A DNA stretch of 35,028 nt from Pseudohongiella sp. (lineage in GTDB: Bacteria > Pseudomonadota > Gammaproteobacteria > Pseudomonadales > Pseudohongiellaceae), in contig JAUYSM010000033.1 of the NCBI GenBank assembly GCA_030696315.1, positions 1 to 35,028 on the forward strand. The letters are read 5' to 3'. The notes beneath the pieces are model-generated. The model saw only the letters and a list, made by a program, of their open reading frames with translations, did not search any database and was not told where the DNA came from. The position numbers were made by a program, and so were the translations under genes. Numbering within the stretch: position 1 is the first letter of the stretch; each line of letters begins with the position of its first letter. This document shows positions 1 to 7,896 of the stretch, piece by piece.

Positions 1-185
1 TCTCCCAGACTGGCTTCGGTGAGTTGCAGCAAAAGACTTTCAAGCGTCGCGGGTTCAGTCATCTGAACCGCTTGTTCTGTGACCGGAGCAGGATCGTCAG
101 GCGTTTGTTCCGTTTGCCCATAAAGCGCCGGGATCAGACACAACCCCAACGTACATGCCAACAAACTTTTCCAGACGAGTCTCAC
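1..185 (-). CDS. urtB: Urea ABC transporter permease UrtB, N-terminal fragment (cut by window edge)
   Basis: An open frame starts at a GTG codon (183-185 on the minus strand) and runs off the left edge, giving about 61 residues. The product begins MRLVWKSLLACTLGLCLIP and continues with a charged Gln/Glu/Pro/Thr-rich stretch. This is a signal-peptide-like segment followed by an extracytoplasmic extension, which is typical of UrtB and unlike other branched-chain-type permeases. The start is supported by GGAG seven bases upstream. It lies 42 bp downstream of urtA on the same strand, the normal urtA-urtB order. The transmembrane part is outside the window, so the assignment rests on the N-terminus plus gene order. 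Confidence 0.72.
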   Translation of the reverse strand, partial: MRLVWKSLLACTLGLCLIPALYGQTEQTPDDPAPVTEQAVQMTEPATLESLLLQLTEASLG

Positions 186-227
186 GATCCTGCTCCAAAC
201 CGGCCAATCAATATCAGTAAGGCACAA

Positions 228-1529
228 TCAGTATGATTGGCCCGAGCACACACGAGTTACCGTGTTGTAATTGCCGCAGCGGATCGGAGCTGTCCAGTCT
301 GCTTCCAGATCTTTGGAGCCGTCCAGGAAGTCTGACCAGGCGTCACCTTCCACCAGACCTTCAGTTTCCCACACCACTTCAAACTGGCCGTTATCCTGAA
401 TCTCACCAATCAGCACTGGTTTGGAAATGTGGTGGTTTTTTCCCATCACCGCAATACCACCGGTCAGGTTGGGTGTTTCCATACCAATCATGGCTTGCTC
501 TACGGCATCAACATCCGTGGTGCCGGCTTTCTCAACTGCTTTGACCCACATGTTAAAACCGATGTAGGTCGCTTCCATGGGGTCATTAGTCACACGATTG
601 GTGTTGCCAATGAAGCTGTGCCACTTCTGGATAAATTCTGCGTTTTCCGGCGAATCTACACTCTGGAAGTAATTCCATGCGGCCATATGCCCTACCAGTG
701 GGCGCGTATCGATACCGGACAGTTCTTCTTCACCAACAGAGAACGCGATCACCGGAATATCTTCAGCAGACACACCCTGGTTGGCGAGCTCGCGGTAAAA
801 CGGCACGTTGGCATCACCGTTGATGGTTGATACCACGGCGGTCGCTTTACCCGCACTACCAAAACGTTGAATCTCGGCCACAATGCTCTGCCAGTCAGAA
901 TGGCTGAACGGTGTGTAGTTGATCATGATGTCAGCATCTGCCACACCTTTGGACTTCAGGTAGGCTTCCAGAATGCGGTTGGTGGTGCGCGGGTAAACAT
1001 AGTCGGTACCTGCCAGTACCCAACGCTCAACACCCAGATCATTCATCAGGTAATCCACCGCTGGAATGGCCTGTGTGTTTGGCGCAGCACCCGTGTAAAA
1101 AATATTTTTAGAAGACTCTTCGCCTTCATACTGTACCGGGTAGAACAACAAACCGTTCAGTTCTTCCAGCACGGGTAACATGGATTTGCGTGACACCGAT
1201 GTCCACGCGCCAAAAATGACACTGACTTGTTCCTGCGACAACAACTCGCGGGTTTTTTCAGCAAACAGTGGCCAGTCTGAGGCCGGGTCAACAACCACGG
1301 CTTCCAGCTGCTTTCCCAATACACCGCCATTTTTGTTTTGCTCATCAATCAGCATCAACACGGTATCTTTCAATGTGGTTTCACTGATGGCCATGGTGCC
1401 GGACAGTGAATGAAGCACTCCTACTTTGATGGTGTCCTGGGCAAAAGCCAGTTGGCTGAGAGCCGTCAGGCCCAACAGGCAAAGCCCCGCCTTTTTTATC
1501 ATGCTTGACATCATCAGTTGACTACTCAT
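228..1529 (-). CDS. urtA: Urea ABC transporter, periplasmic substrate-binding protein UrtA
   Basis: 433 residues. Residues 1-30 form a Sec signal peptide ending LAFA before QDTIKVG. The mature protein has the type I periplasmic-binding fold of the UrtA/AmiC/FmdD group. It carries blocks I recognise as UrtA-specific: VGVLHSLSGTMAISE near the N-terminus, VVDPASDWPLFAEK, a FGAWTSVSRKS stretch, FYPVQYEGEESS and STINGDANVPFYREL. Known role: UrtA captures urea in the periplasm with high affinity and delivers it to UrtBC/DE. The start at 1529 is backed by AGGAG six bases upstream; a later ATG (MIKKAG) lacks such a site. It follows the HupE/UreJ gene after 135 bp and precedes urtB. No urease gene is in the window. 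In this context it could capture urea made by the exported ureohydrolases encoded upstream. Confidence 0.95.
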   Translation of the reverse strand: MSSQLMMSSMIKKAGLCLLGLTALSQLAFAQDTIKVGVLHSLSGTMAISETTLKDTVLMLIDEQNKNGGVLGKQLEAVVVDPASDWPLFAEKTRELLSQEQVSVIFGAWTSVSRKSMLPVLEELNGLLFYPVQYEGEESSKNIFYTGAAPNTQAIPAVDYLMNDLGVERWVLAGTDYVYPRTTNRILEAYLKSKGVADADIMINYTPFSHSDWQSIVAEIQRFGSAGKATAVVSTINGDANVPFYRELANQGVSAEDIPVIAFSVGEEELSGIDTRPLVGHMAAWNYFQSVDSPENAEFIQKWHSFIGNTNRVTNDPMEATYIGFNMWVKAVEKAGTTDVDAVEQAMIGMETPNLTGGIAVMGKNHHISKPVLIGEIQDNGQFEVVWETEGLVEGDAWSDFLDGSKDLEADWTAPIRCGNYNTVTRVCSGQSY

Positions 1530-1631
1530 GGTTCACTCCTGGAAATTGCCTTGAAATGGAAATCGCACACACGACCGTGATTGTGGCGATTGAGTGGCCT
1601 ACGCAACAAGTCGGTGATTGACTGCCAGAAC

Positions 1632-1664
1632 TACGTCATTTCACGTACTACGCAAAATGACGTA
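1632..1664. promoter_or_regulatory. Perfect 10-bp inverted repeat between hupE-like gene and urtA
   Basis: TACGTCATTT (1632-1641) and AAATGACGTA (1655-1664) form a perfect dyad with a 13-base loop, directly after the stop codon of the HupE/UreJ gene and about 100 bp upstream of urtA. No T-run follows, so an intrinsic terminator is unlikely. It could be an operator for urtA or an mRNA-processing hairpin. The 11-mer AAATGACGTAG (minus strand, 1641-1631) recurs on the plus strand at 13392-13402, upstream of the TonB receptor. Function is unknown. Confidence 0.5.
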
Positions 1665-2729
1665 TCAGATTCCCAGTACGCGTTGGAGCGTCCAGAACAC
1701 ACCCAGCCCGCCCACTGAAAAAGTGGCTGCCCGAATCAGCAGCAACTCCATGTTCAGGGCACGGCGAACCAGCGCGAGGGTGAGAAGAACGGCGCAGACA
1801 AACAGGATTTGACCCAGTTCTACACCGATATTAAAAAATGCCAGCGCAACCACTGTGTCAGAGGCTGACACGCCCAGATCACCCAGCACACTCGCAAAAC
1901 CCAAGCCATGAATCAGTCCAAACATGGCGGTCACTGCCATTCGCCAGCGCTGCGAGTGAGCACTGCTGTCGTGCAACTGATCAGCGTCTTTTGTTAACAG
2001 ACACAGACGTGAATCGCGCGTGAAAAATACTTCGCGCGCCATAAAAACCACTGACAGCGCGATCACGGCCTCTACCGGCGTGATAGGGATATTGACCAAC
2101 CCCAGATAGGACAAGGCCAACGAAATCGAATGCCCCACGGTGAACGCTGTGATTAACCACACCAGCGAAACCCCGGTTGCCAACATCGCAAGGCAAAAAA
2201 CAAATGCAAGATGATCCCAGCCAATCAGCACGTGCTCGGTGCCCAATACCAGATACAACCAGGCTGAACTCGCCAATGATCGCGCTTCAATTTCTTCGTT
2301 CCAGTCGGGCAATTGCACGTTGATACCCGAGCGCGAACCCGACAACATCAGGGAATTAGTGCTGCCGTCCAGATAATTAAACACCACCCGACCACCGTCG
2401 CGCCCCCACGGCGTCACAATCAGCCCTTGAGTTCCGCGCGCACAATTTAATTCAAATTCAACACTGGGGAGAAATCCGGGTCCACTTTGCTGTCGGGTCA
2501 GTATTTCGCAGCCCTCGGGCAAGCCGATTGCCTGCGTCGGCACTGCAGTTTGCGGTAAATTATCAACACGCAAACGCAAACGCCCTGCTTCCTCATATTG
2601 ATAAAAGGTGAATTGAGCGATATCCAGATAGTGGGCCTGCGCCGACGGCGCCACTGACAACAAACCAAACACTGCCGCCAGAACCCAGAGGCTGAGCCTG
2701 TTCAGAATACCCGGTTTATTCCGTGCCAT
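1665..2729 (-). CDS. HupE/UreJ-family (HupE_UreJ_2 type) nickel/cobalt permease-like membrane protein
   Basis: 354 residues. A signal peptide (1-32, ending SAQA) is followed by a Cys-containing periplasmic domain (33-150) and then about six or seven transmembrane segments. The membrane part has the family's histidine/acidic motifs: GTEHVLIGWDHLAF (E165, H166, D172, H173), FTVGHS (H200), FGLIHGLGFA (H274) and FFNIGVELGQ (E304). HupE and UreJ proteins are associated with Ni2+ entry for hydrogenase and urease; the longer HupE_UreJ_2 group is less characterised. The ATG lies inside the end of the upstream foldase gene (14-bp overlap), so the two are probably translationally coupled. Being downstream of four arginase-family genes and upstream of urtA suggests metal supply to the ureohydrolases or to a urease. 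That role and the metal are inference. Confidence 0.85.
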   Translation of the reverse strand: MARNKPGILNRLSLWVLAAVFGLLSVAPSAQAHYLDIAQFTFYQYEEAGRLRLRVDNLPQTAVPTQAIGLPEGCEILTRQQSGPGFLPSVEFELNCARGTQGLIVTPWGRDGGRVVFNYLDGSTNSLMLSGSRSGINVQLPDWNEEIEARSLASSAWLYLVLGTEHVLIGWDHLAFVFCLAMLATGVSLVWLITAFTVGHSISLALSYLGLVNIPITPVEAVIALSVVFMAREVFFTRDSRLCLLTKDADQLHDSSAHSQRWRMAVTAMFGLIHGLGFASVLGDLGVSASDTVVALAFFNIGVELGQILFVCAVLLTLALVRRALNMELLLIRAATFSVGGLGVFWTLQRVLGI

Positions 2730-3621
2730 GAGCAGCTACCTCAGTGGCAACGGGTGCTGATGCGGCCGGCAGTATCACTTCGAACTGTGGCCTGATCAAA
2801 TCAACCTGCTCGCTGATCATGCGACGCTGTTCAGCATCCAGCCACGACTGGCGCACACGCATATAAATGTCTTCAAACTTGAGCGGCAGTGATGGCGTCA
2901 CATCACTGACGGACACAAAGTGATGACCACGAGGTGAGGTCAACGGACCGATCCAGCTGTTGCGCGGAGCGGCGACCACTGCCTCGTAAAATTCGCCACC
3001 AAAATTGGAGCGCAACACACTTTCGGCATAGCCATCAATGATGCTACCGAGCCAGTAGGTATCACCGGCAATCTGTTCGCCTGCATTCAGACGCGCCAAC
3101 AACCCTTGGCTGTTGTCCGGCAGCTCATTAAAAAATACCTGGGCAAAAGAGGCTTTGGGTTCCGAATAATAGTATTCAATATTGTCGAGATAGTGCTGCA
3201 GCATCTGAGCATCCGTTGGATCGTCTGGCAGACCCGCCCACAGCAGACTGATTTTCTCAATCATGTGTTCGCGGACTTTGCCATCATTCAAGTGCTGGCC
3301 GGTTATCAGGGTGTGCCGGAAAATCATTTCATCCTGCAACCACTCGTCCACCAATTGCCGGGCTTCCTCAGGCGTTGGCTCACGACCGGACAGCCAGGTG
3401 AACTCTTCCGTCAACGCACTCTGCAGATCATCACCGATCTCGATACGGGAGAGATTGACACTCGCCAGACCAGTCGGCGCGGACTCAAATACTTCTTCCT
3501 GCGCATCCGGCCCGAGCATATCAACCACAAAAATCAGCGCTGCGATGATAAAAAACAGGGTCAGAGGTTCTCTGATCAGCTTTGAAAGGGTAAATTTTTG
3601 CTCAGTCATTGGGTCTGTCAT
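2716..3621 (-). CDS. Membrane-anchored parvulin-like (PpiC) peptidyl-prolyl isomerase
   Basis: 301 residues. One transmembrane anchor lies at about residues 17-35 (LTLFFIIAALIFVVDML), with the rest predicted periplasmic. Residues 60-150 look like the helical chaperone part of SurA/PpiD-type foldases (DEWLQDEMIFRHT). Residues 155-250 resemble a parvulin domain and end in GPLTSPRGHHFVSVSDV, close to the family's GPv-S-yGyHii-v signature; the middle of the domain is divergent, so isomerase activity is not certain. The gene starts 38 bp after the lipoprotein ureohydrolase paralogue and overlaps the HupE/UreJ gene by 14 bp. The likely job is folding the exported proteins of this operon or the permease's periplasmic domain. 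A second in-frame ATG four codons later is an alternative start. Confidence 0.78.
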   Translation of the reverse strand: MTDPMTEQKFTLSKLIREPLTLFFIIAALIFVVDMLGPDAQEEVFESAPTGLASVNLSRIEIGDDLQSALTEEFTWLSGREPTPEEARQLVDEWLQDEMIFRHTLITGQHLNDGKVREHMIEKISLLWAGLPDDPTDAQMLQHYLDNIEYYYSEPKASFAQVFFNELPDNSQGLLARLNAGEQIAGDTYWLGSIIDGYAESVLRSNFGGEFYEAVVAAPRNSWIGPLTSPRGHHFVSVSDVTPSLPLKFEDIYMRVRQSWLDAEQRRMISEQVDLIRPQFEVILPAASAPVATEVAAHGTE

Positions 3622-3659
3622 TGGGTCAATGTTCCGTAATAAAAAGCGTCACCCGATTG

Positions 3660-5063
3660 TTAATCGGTGCCATCATCGAGTGTCAATGGTGACAGATAAT
3701 CTGCCTCCATGGTAAGGCCTGATTTGTTTAAAGCGACACCCGCCAGGCAGGCATTCATCACATAATTGGCATTCAAGGCACTGGTATAGGACACATCCAG
3801 CATCGGTGCCAGATCCAGAATTTCGAAACCTGCCACCTGATTTTCTGCACACAAACGCCGAATCAAGGGCAGCACTTCACGCATCATCAACCCGCCAGGT
3901 ACCGCGCGACCGGCCGCAGGCAGCTGTGAGGTATCCAATACCGACACATCAAAACTGATATAGACCGGCAATGCGGCACTGCTGGCCTCTTGCAACACTC
4001 TAACCATCACCGAGTCCCAACCTCTGCGTTCAACCTCTGCCATGGTGTGGTACATCACACCTTGCTCGCGCAGCCACTGCAATTCTTCGGTACCCGCGTG
4101 TGGCCCGCGTAAACCAAGCTGAATGAGATTACCGCCAGAAATACTGTTTTCAGTGATCAACTTATAGATGACGTCACGGTCAGAAACCTGATGAGCGCCC
4201 GTAGGCTCAGCATTAAAATGCGCACCCAAATGCACCACTGTGACGCCACGATTGTACTGCTCGCTGATGGCCTTGATTGACGAATAAGTCACGGAGAAAT
4301 CGCCACCCACCAGAAAGGGAGTGGTGCCGACCTCTACAATCTGACCGACCATCTCACTGATGTGCGCAATAGTACGATCTTTGAGCATCCGGTCTGCGGT
4401 GAAGTTGCCATAATCCACAATATTCAGATAGGCGTGGGGATCCTGCAGGGTAAACAGATTGCGGTCAGCGATGCCATGCATCAGACGCATGGCTTTGGGG
4501 CCATTGTCCGCATCACGGCTACCGCTGCTCAGACTTTGTGGCACGCCGGCAATTGCTATATCCACTTTGCCAGCAATCAGATCTTCTGGAAACACCGCCA
4601 CAGGCGCGCCTGCAAACGTGGGGATACCGCCGCCACCGCCGATATAACGCGACAAGTGGATGGGGCCAAAGTCGCGCCTGCGCGTCCACAGGGCTGTAGG
4701 TCTTACCGTCGTGCCGCTGTTAAATCCCTGATTTTCACGATTCAACAGGATCTCACCCATATCAATGCCCGGGCGCCATGCCAGCATAGATGTAGTTTTC
4801 ATCATGTCTGCCACAAAAGTTTGATTCTGTTCTGCGGTACGCATCATCAATTCGTCGGTCAACTTTGCTTCGGAGGCAAACAAACGCAGCGGCTCAGCAC
4901 TAAAAATATAGGCGCTCTGTGATTCGTCGAGCAGAGCAAGTCGAGAGCGCAAATCGCCGCTGTTGGCGACCAAGGTGCTTGCCTGTGGTCTTGGTGAGGT
5001 GCTTGCACAGGCCGACAGCAAAGCTGTGCAGACCATCGCGCTTATCAATTTTGTAACGTTCAT
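3660..5063 (-). CDS. Degenerate ureohydrolase (arginase/agmatinase family) lipoprotein, probable pseudoenzyme
   Basis: 467 residues from ATG 5063, which has AAGGA 8-12 bases upstream; the frame is open further upstream but that stretch overlaps the preceding gene. A lipoprotein signal ends in LSAC (Cys19), so it should be membrane-tethered. The fold is arginase-like (PTFAGAP at 148-154, GGD-S, AGF-I--LAPMLD near the C-terminus). Of six expected metal ligands, four are changed: GGDHS is GGDFS (Phe256), DAHxD is GAHFN (Gly280, His282 kept, Asn284), and DVD is DVS (Asp372 kept, Ser374). The TGTPVSGG substrate loop is replaced by AGRAVPGG. Binuclear metal catalysis is therefore unlikely. It follows the complete enzyme 5074-6504 by 10 bp, suggesting co-translation and a heteromeric or scaffolding role. 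It is not a decayed pseudogene: full length, good start, conserved core. Confidence 0.85.
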   Translation of the reverse strand: MNVTKLISAMVCTALLSACASTSPRPQASTLVANSGDLRSRLALLDESQSAYIFSAEPLRLFASEAKLTDELMMRTAEQNQTFVADMMKTTSMLAWRPGIDMGEILLNRENQGFNSGTTVRPTALWTRRRDFGPIHLSRYIGGGGGIPTFAGAPVAVFPEDLIAGKVDIAIAGVPQSLSSGSRDADNGPKAMRLMHGIADRNLFTLQDPHAYLNIVDYGNFTADRMLKDRTIAHISEMVGQIVEVGTTPFLVGGDFSVTYSSIKAISEQYNRGVTVVHLGAHFNAEPTGAHQVSDRDVIYKLITENSISGGNLIQLGLRGPHAGTEELQWLREQGVMYHTMAEVERRGWDSVMVRVLQEASSAALPVYISFDVSVLDTSQLPAAGRAVPGGLMMREVLPLIRRLCAENQVAGFEILDLAPMLDVSYTSALNANYVMNACLAGVALNKSGLTMEADYLSPLTLDDGTD

Positions 5064-5073
5064 CTGTTGATCC

Positions 5074-6504
5074 TTACTGTGTCTGTTGGCCTTCCACATA
5101 GCGGCGCTGATAATCATCCTGACCATGATCCAGCGTGGTCGGATTGAGGTAATGCGGATCGGTCAAACCTTTTTTTCGCATGGCAATGCCAGTCAGACAA
5201 GCCTTGACGATGGCAGCGCTGTGCAGTGTGGTTTTGTAAGTTGGGTCGAGCGCAGGCGCCACTTCTACCAGTTCAAAACCTGCCACATCACTTTCAGCAC
5301 ACAGGCGACGCACCAGTGGAATGGCTTCCCGTGGTGTGATACCCCCGGAGACCGGTGTACCGGTGCCGCCGGTGTACACCGGATCGAGAATATCCACGTC
5401 AAAAGACAGGAACAGGACTTTGCCTTTTTCGGTATCGTCGCGCGCTTCTTTGAGCACCCGTTCCAGCACAAAGTCCCAGCCGAATCGTTCAACTTCTGCC
5501 ATGGAGTGGTAACGGAAACCTTCTTCCTGCATCCATTTATAGGTTGCTTCGTCAGGGCTGCCGGCACGCAAACCCACTTGAATGTAGTCTTTGCCTTCGA
5601 TGAGACCTTCTGCCATCAACCTGTAAACCGGCTGCCCATGATCGATCAGATGGGTACGGTCGCGGCCTACATCGTAGTGGGCGTCAAAATGGACCACGGC
5701 GACTTTGCCTTTACCATAGTGATCAACCATTGCTGCAATGTCGGGAAACGCCAGTGAATGATCACCGCCAATAATCAACGGCAACGCGCCAGCCTGCAGA
5801 ATTTCGTACACCACACTGCGCACTTCCTGCACGGCTCGCTCAGTGTTGTTATTGTCGATAGCGATATCACCATAATCCACAATATTCAGTTCTGTGCTGG
5901 GGTTCACCTGTACATATTGATCGTTGCCCGACATGCCATACATGCCTCGCAGCGCCAGCGGACCATGATCGGCATCGCGCCAACCAGACCCCATGTTCAG
6001 TGGTGCGCCCACAATCGCCACATCCACGTCACCGGCGATCAGGTCTTCCGGGGTCAGAGCAACCGGTGCACCGGCAAAGGTCGGCAGACCGCCACCAAAA
6101 CCGCCTACATAACGCCCCAGTTCCAAGGGGCCAGCCTCGCGCGCAGGATTAAAGGAACCCGGGCGCCGCGTTGTCCAGGCATTAAAATCCGGCGCAGCGG
6201 TGTTCAGCGGAATGTAGTCGATATCGCGACCTTCACGGAAGCGCCGCTGGTCAGCCATCCACATCAGCGCTTCCACATAGGCAACCACTTCCTCAGCGCT
6301 GCGTTTACCCATCGCCTCAAACAAGTTGTCACGATTGCGGGTTTCGCGATTGAGATAATCAATCTGTTCTGCCGACAAACCGGTAATTTTTGCCTGTAAC
6401 TCTGGCGGAAACACGATGGGTTCCCGCTCGGTTTCGGGTTCCTGTGCCAATGCGGAGGACGCCGCAAACAGCACCCCTGCCATGAGATGAGTGTAACGTT
6501 TCAT
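5074..6504 (-). CDS. Exported ureohydrolase (agmatinase/arginase/guanidine hydrolase-like), complete metal site
   Basis: 476 residues from ATG 6504 (TGAGGT four bases upstream; the longer open frame begins inside the neighbouring gene). Sec signal peptide MKRYTHLMAGVLFAASSALA, residues 1-20. After a shared helical N-terminal region of about 110 residues comes the arginase fold with all ligands: H249 in GGDHS, D274/H276/D278 in DAHYD, D369/D371 in FDVDILDP, plus TGTPVSGG and VEVAPALDP (E414). This family hydrolyses guanidino groups to urea with a binuclear metal site, Mn usually and Ni in guanidine hydrolase. Candidate substrates are agmatine, arginine, guanidinobutyrate-type acids or guanidine; I cannot choose. 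The export signal is unusual, since characterised bacterial members are cytoplasmic. It starts 7 bp after the degenerate paralogue 6512-7870 and is followed 10 bp later by another. Confidence 0.88.
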   Translation of the reverse strand: MKRYTHLMAGVLFAASSALAQEPETEREPIVFPPELQAKITGLSAEQIDYLNRETRNRDNLFEAMGKRSAEEVVAYVEALMWMADQRRFREGRDIDYIPLNTAAPDFNAWTTRRPGSFNPAREAGPLELGRYVGGFGGGLPTFAGAPVALTPEDLIAGDVDVAIVGAPLNMGSGWRDADHGPLALRGMYGMSGNDQYVQVNPSTELNIVDYGDIAIDNNNTERAVQEVRSVVYEILQAGALPLIIGGDHSLAFPDIAAMVDHYGKGKVAVVHFDAHYDVGRDRTHLIDHGQPVYRLMAEGLIEGKDYIQVGLRAGSPDEATYKWMQEEGFRYHSMAEVERFGWDFVLERVLKEARDDTEKGKVLFLSFDVDILDPVYTGGTGTPVSGGITPREAIPLVRRLCAESDVAGFELVEVAPALDPTYKTTLHSAAIVKACLTGIAMRKKGLTDPHYLNPTTLDHGQDDYQRRYVEGQQTQ

Positions 6505-6511
6505 ATGAACC

Positions 6512-7870
6512 TCACTGACCGTGATCCAACGCAAGTGGCGACAAATAATTCGCCTCGGTGATTCCTTCCTTGCGCAGCGCGATACCGGCCAGGCATGCAT
6601 TCATCAGATAATTGACGTTCAAGGCTGACACATAAGTGAAGTCCAGCATGGGCGCCATGTCTGCCAGTTCAAAACCTGCAATTTCGGTTTCCGCGCATAG
6701 CCGTCTCAGCAAGGGCATCACCTCGCGCATGGTCAATCCACCCGGCACTGCGCGTCCGGCCGCTGTGACCTGAGCAGTATCCATCACACTGACATCCAGC
6801 GAGATGAACACAGGCTTTTGAGTGGCCTTGGCTTCATCAACCACACTGGCCAACACGCTGCCCCAGCCAGTGCGCTCCACTTCTGCCATGGTGTGGTACT
6901 TGACACCTTCATTGCGCAGCCAAAGCAGATTCTGCTCAGTGAGTTGTGGGCCATTCAGCCCCACCTGAATCAGATCAGGACCATCAACAACGCCTTCTGT
7001 TAATAACCGATAAGCAGCATCCTGGTCTGATAGCGTGTGAGCGCTGGTAGGTTTGGTATCCGAATGCGCGCCCAGTTGTACCACTGCAATCCCGCTACCA
7101 AGTGACGCTTGCACGCCCTTCACTGCCGAGTACATCACGCTGTGATCACCACCTACCAGAAAGGGTCTGGCCCCGGTATCTGCGATGTCTTTAACTTCTT
7201 TGGCGATGAACTCAACACCCATTTCAATGGCCATACGATCCACGCTGATGTCACCAAAATCGGCGAGATTCAGCGTTGCGGCCGGATCAACCAACAAGTA
7301 CAGATTGCGGTCTGCCATGCCATGTGATCCACGAATGATTTTTGGCGCGTTACGCGCATCGCGACTACCACTGCTCATGCTTTGCGGTACACCTGCAAAA
7401 GCGACATCCACCTTGCCTGCTACCAGGTCACTGTGTGTCAATGCCACCGGTGCGCCTGCAAAGGTCGGAATGCCTGAAATCGGACGAATGTAGCGGTGCA
7501 CACTGAAAGGCCCCGGATCGCGGCGAATCTGCCACAAAGCTTCAGGTTCGCGGATCAGGTTATTAAAATTTGTGGCTTCCTTGTTGAGTGGGATAGCGGC
7601 CATATCGGTGTCAGGGTCAAACGCCATGGCAGCAACGACGTCCATCAGATCACTGACGTACACCGCTATCTGTGCTGCAGATCTGCTTTCGAAGGCCTGT
7701 GTCAATTGTCGCACATTCATAATTCGCAGAGGTTCGTCGCTGGCCAGAAAAGAGCGCTGCTCTGCTGACAAGTCAGTAAACTTCTGAGATACCGCGGCAG
7801 GAAAATCCACGGCCATCACCTGTCCGGACAACAGCACCGCACCCAGGGTTAACGCTAATTTTTGTTTCAT
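6512..7870 (-). CDS. Exported ureohydrolase paralogue with partly lost metal site, probable pseudoenzyme
   Basis: 452 residues. Signal peptide of about 20 residues (MKQKLALTLGAVLLSGQVMA); AGGA about nine bases before the ATG supports the start. The arginase fold is clear (PTFAGAP 135-141, GGDHS with H243 intact). The second motif is GAHSD, so the first Asp is Gly267 while H269 and D271 remain. The third is DVSVMDT, so D359 is kept but the next Asp is Ser361. The Glu of VEVAP is Asp404 (ADMAP) and the TGTPVSGG loop is AGRAVPGG. Thus two of six ligands are missing, both also missing in the 3660-5063 paralogue, which places these two in one subfamily. It sits 26 bp after the complete enzyme 7897-9327 and 7 bp before the next complete one. 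Best reading: a conserved non-catalytic or altered-function partner. Confidence 0.85.
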   Translation of the reverse strand: MKQKLALTLGAVLLSGQVMAVDFPAAVSQKFTDLSAEQRSFLASDEPLRIMNVRQLTQAFESRSAAQIAVYVSDLMDVVAAMAFDPDTDMAAIPLNKEATNFNNLIREPEALWQIRRDPGPFSVHRYIRPISGIPTFAGAPVALTHSDLVAGKVDVAFAGVPQSMSSGSRDARNAPKIIRGSHGMADRNLYLLVDPAATLNLADFGDISVDRMAIEMGVEFIAKEVKDIADTGARPFLVGGDHSVMYSAVKGVQASLGSGIAVVQLGAHSDTKPTSAHTLSDQDAAYRLLTEGVVDGPDLIQVGLNGPQLTEQNLLWLRNEGVKYHTMAEVERTGWGSVLASVVDEAKATQKPVFISLDVSVMDTAQVTAAGRAVPGGLTMREVMPLLRRLCAETEIAGFELADMAPMLDFTYVSALNVNYLMNACLAGIALRKEGITEANYLSPLALDHGQ

Positions 7871-7896
7871 AATCGTTTATCCTCGTAGACCGGCTG

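Noticed and set aside
1530-1664. Possible second sigma-54 promoter before urtA (AGGCCACTCAATCGCC and CTGGCAGTCAATCACC on the minus strand).
   Set aside because: Neither has both a good -24 and a good -12 element; one lacks the invariant GC at the right distance and the other matches only about half of the consensus.
3660-5063. Pseudogene call for the most degenerate ureohydrolase.
   Set aside because: It is full length, has a good start site and lipoprotein signal, and shares specific substitutions with the other degenerate paralogue, so a pseudoenzyme is more likely than decay.
5086-6399. Plus-strand open frames of 213-223 codons opposite the ureohydrolase genes.
   Set aside because: They mirror conserved protein-coding sequence on the minus strand and show no start signals or protein family features.
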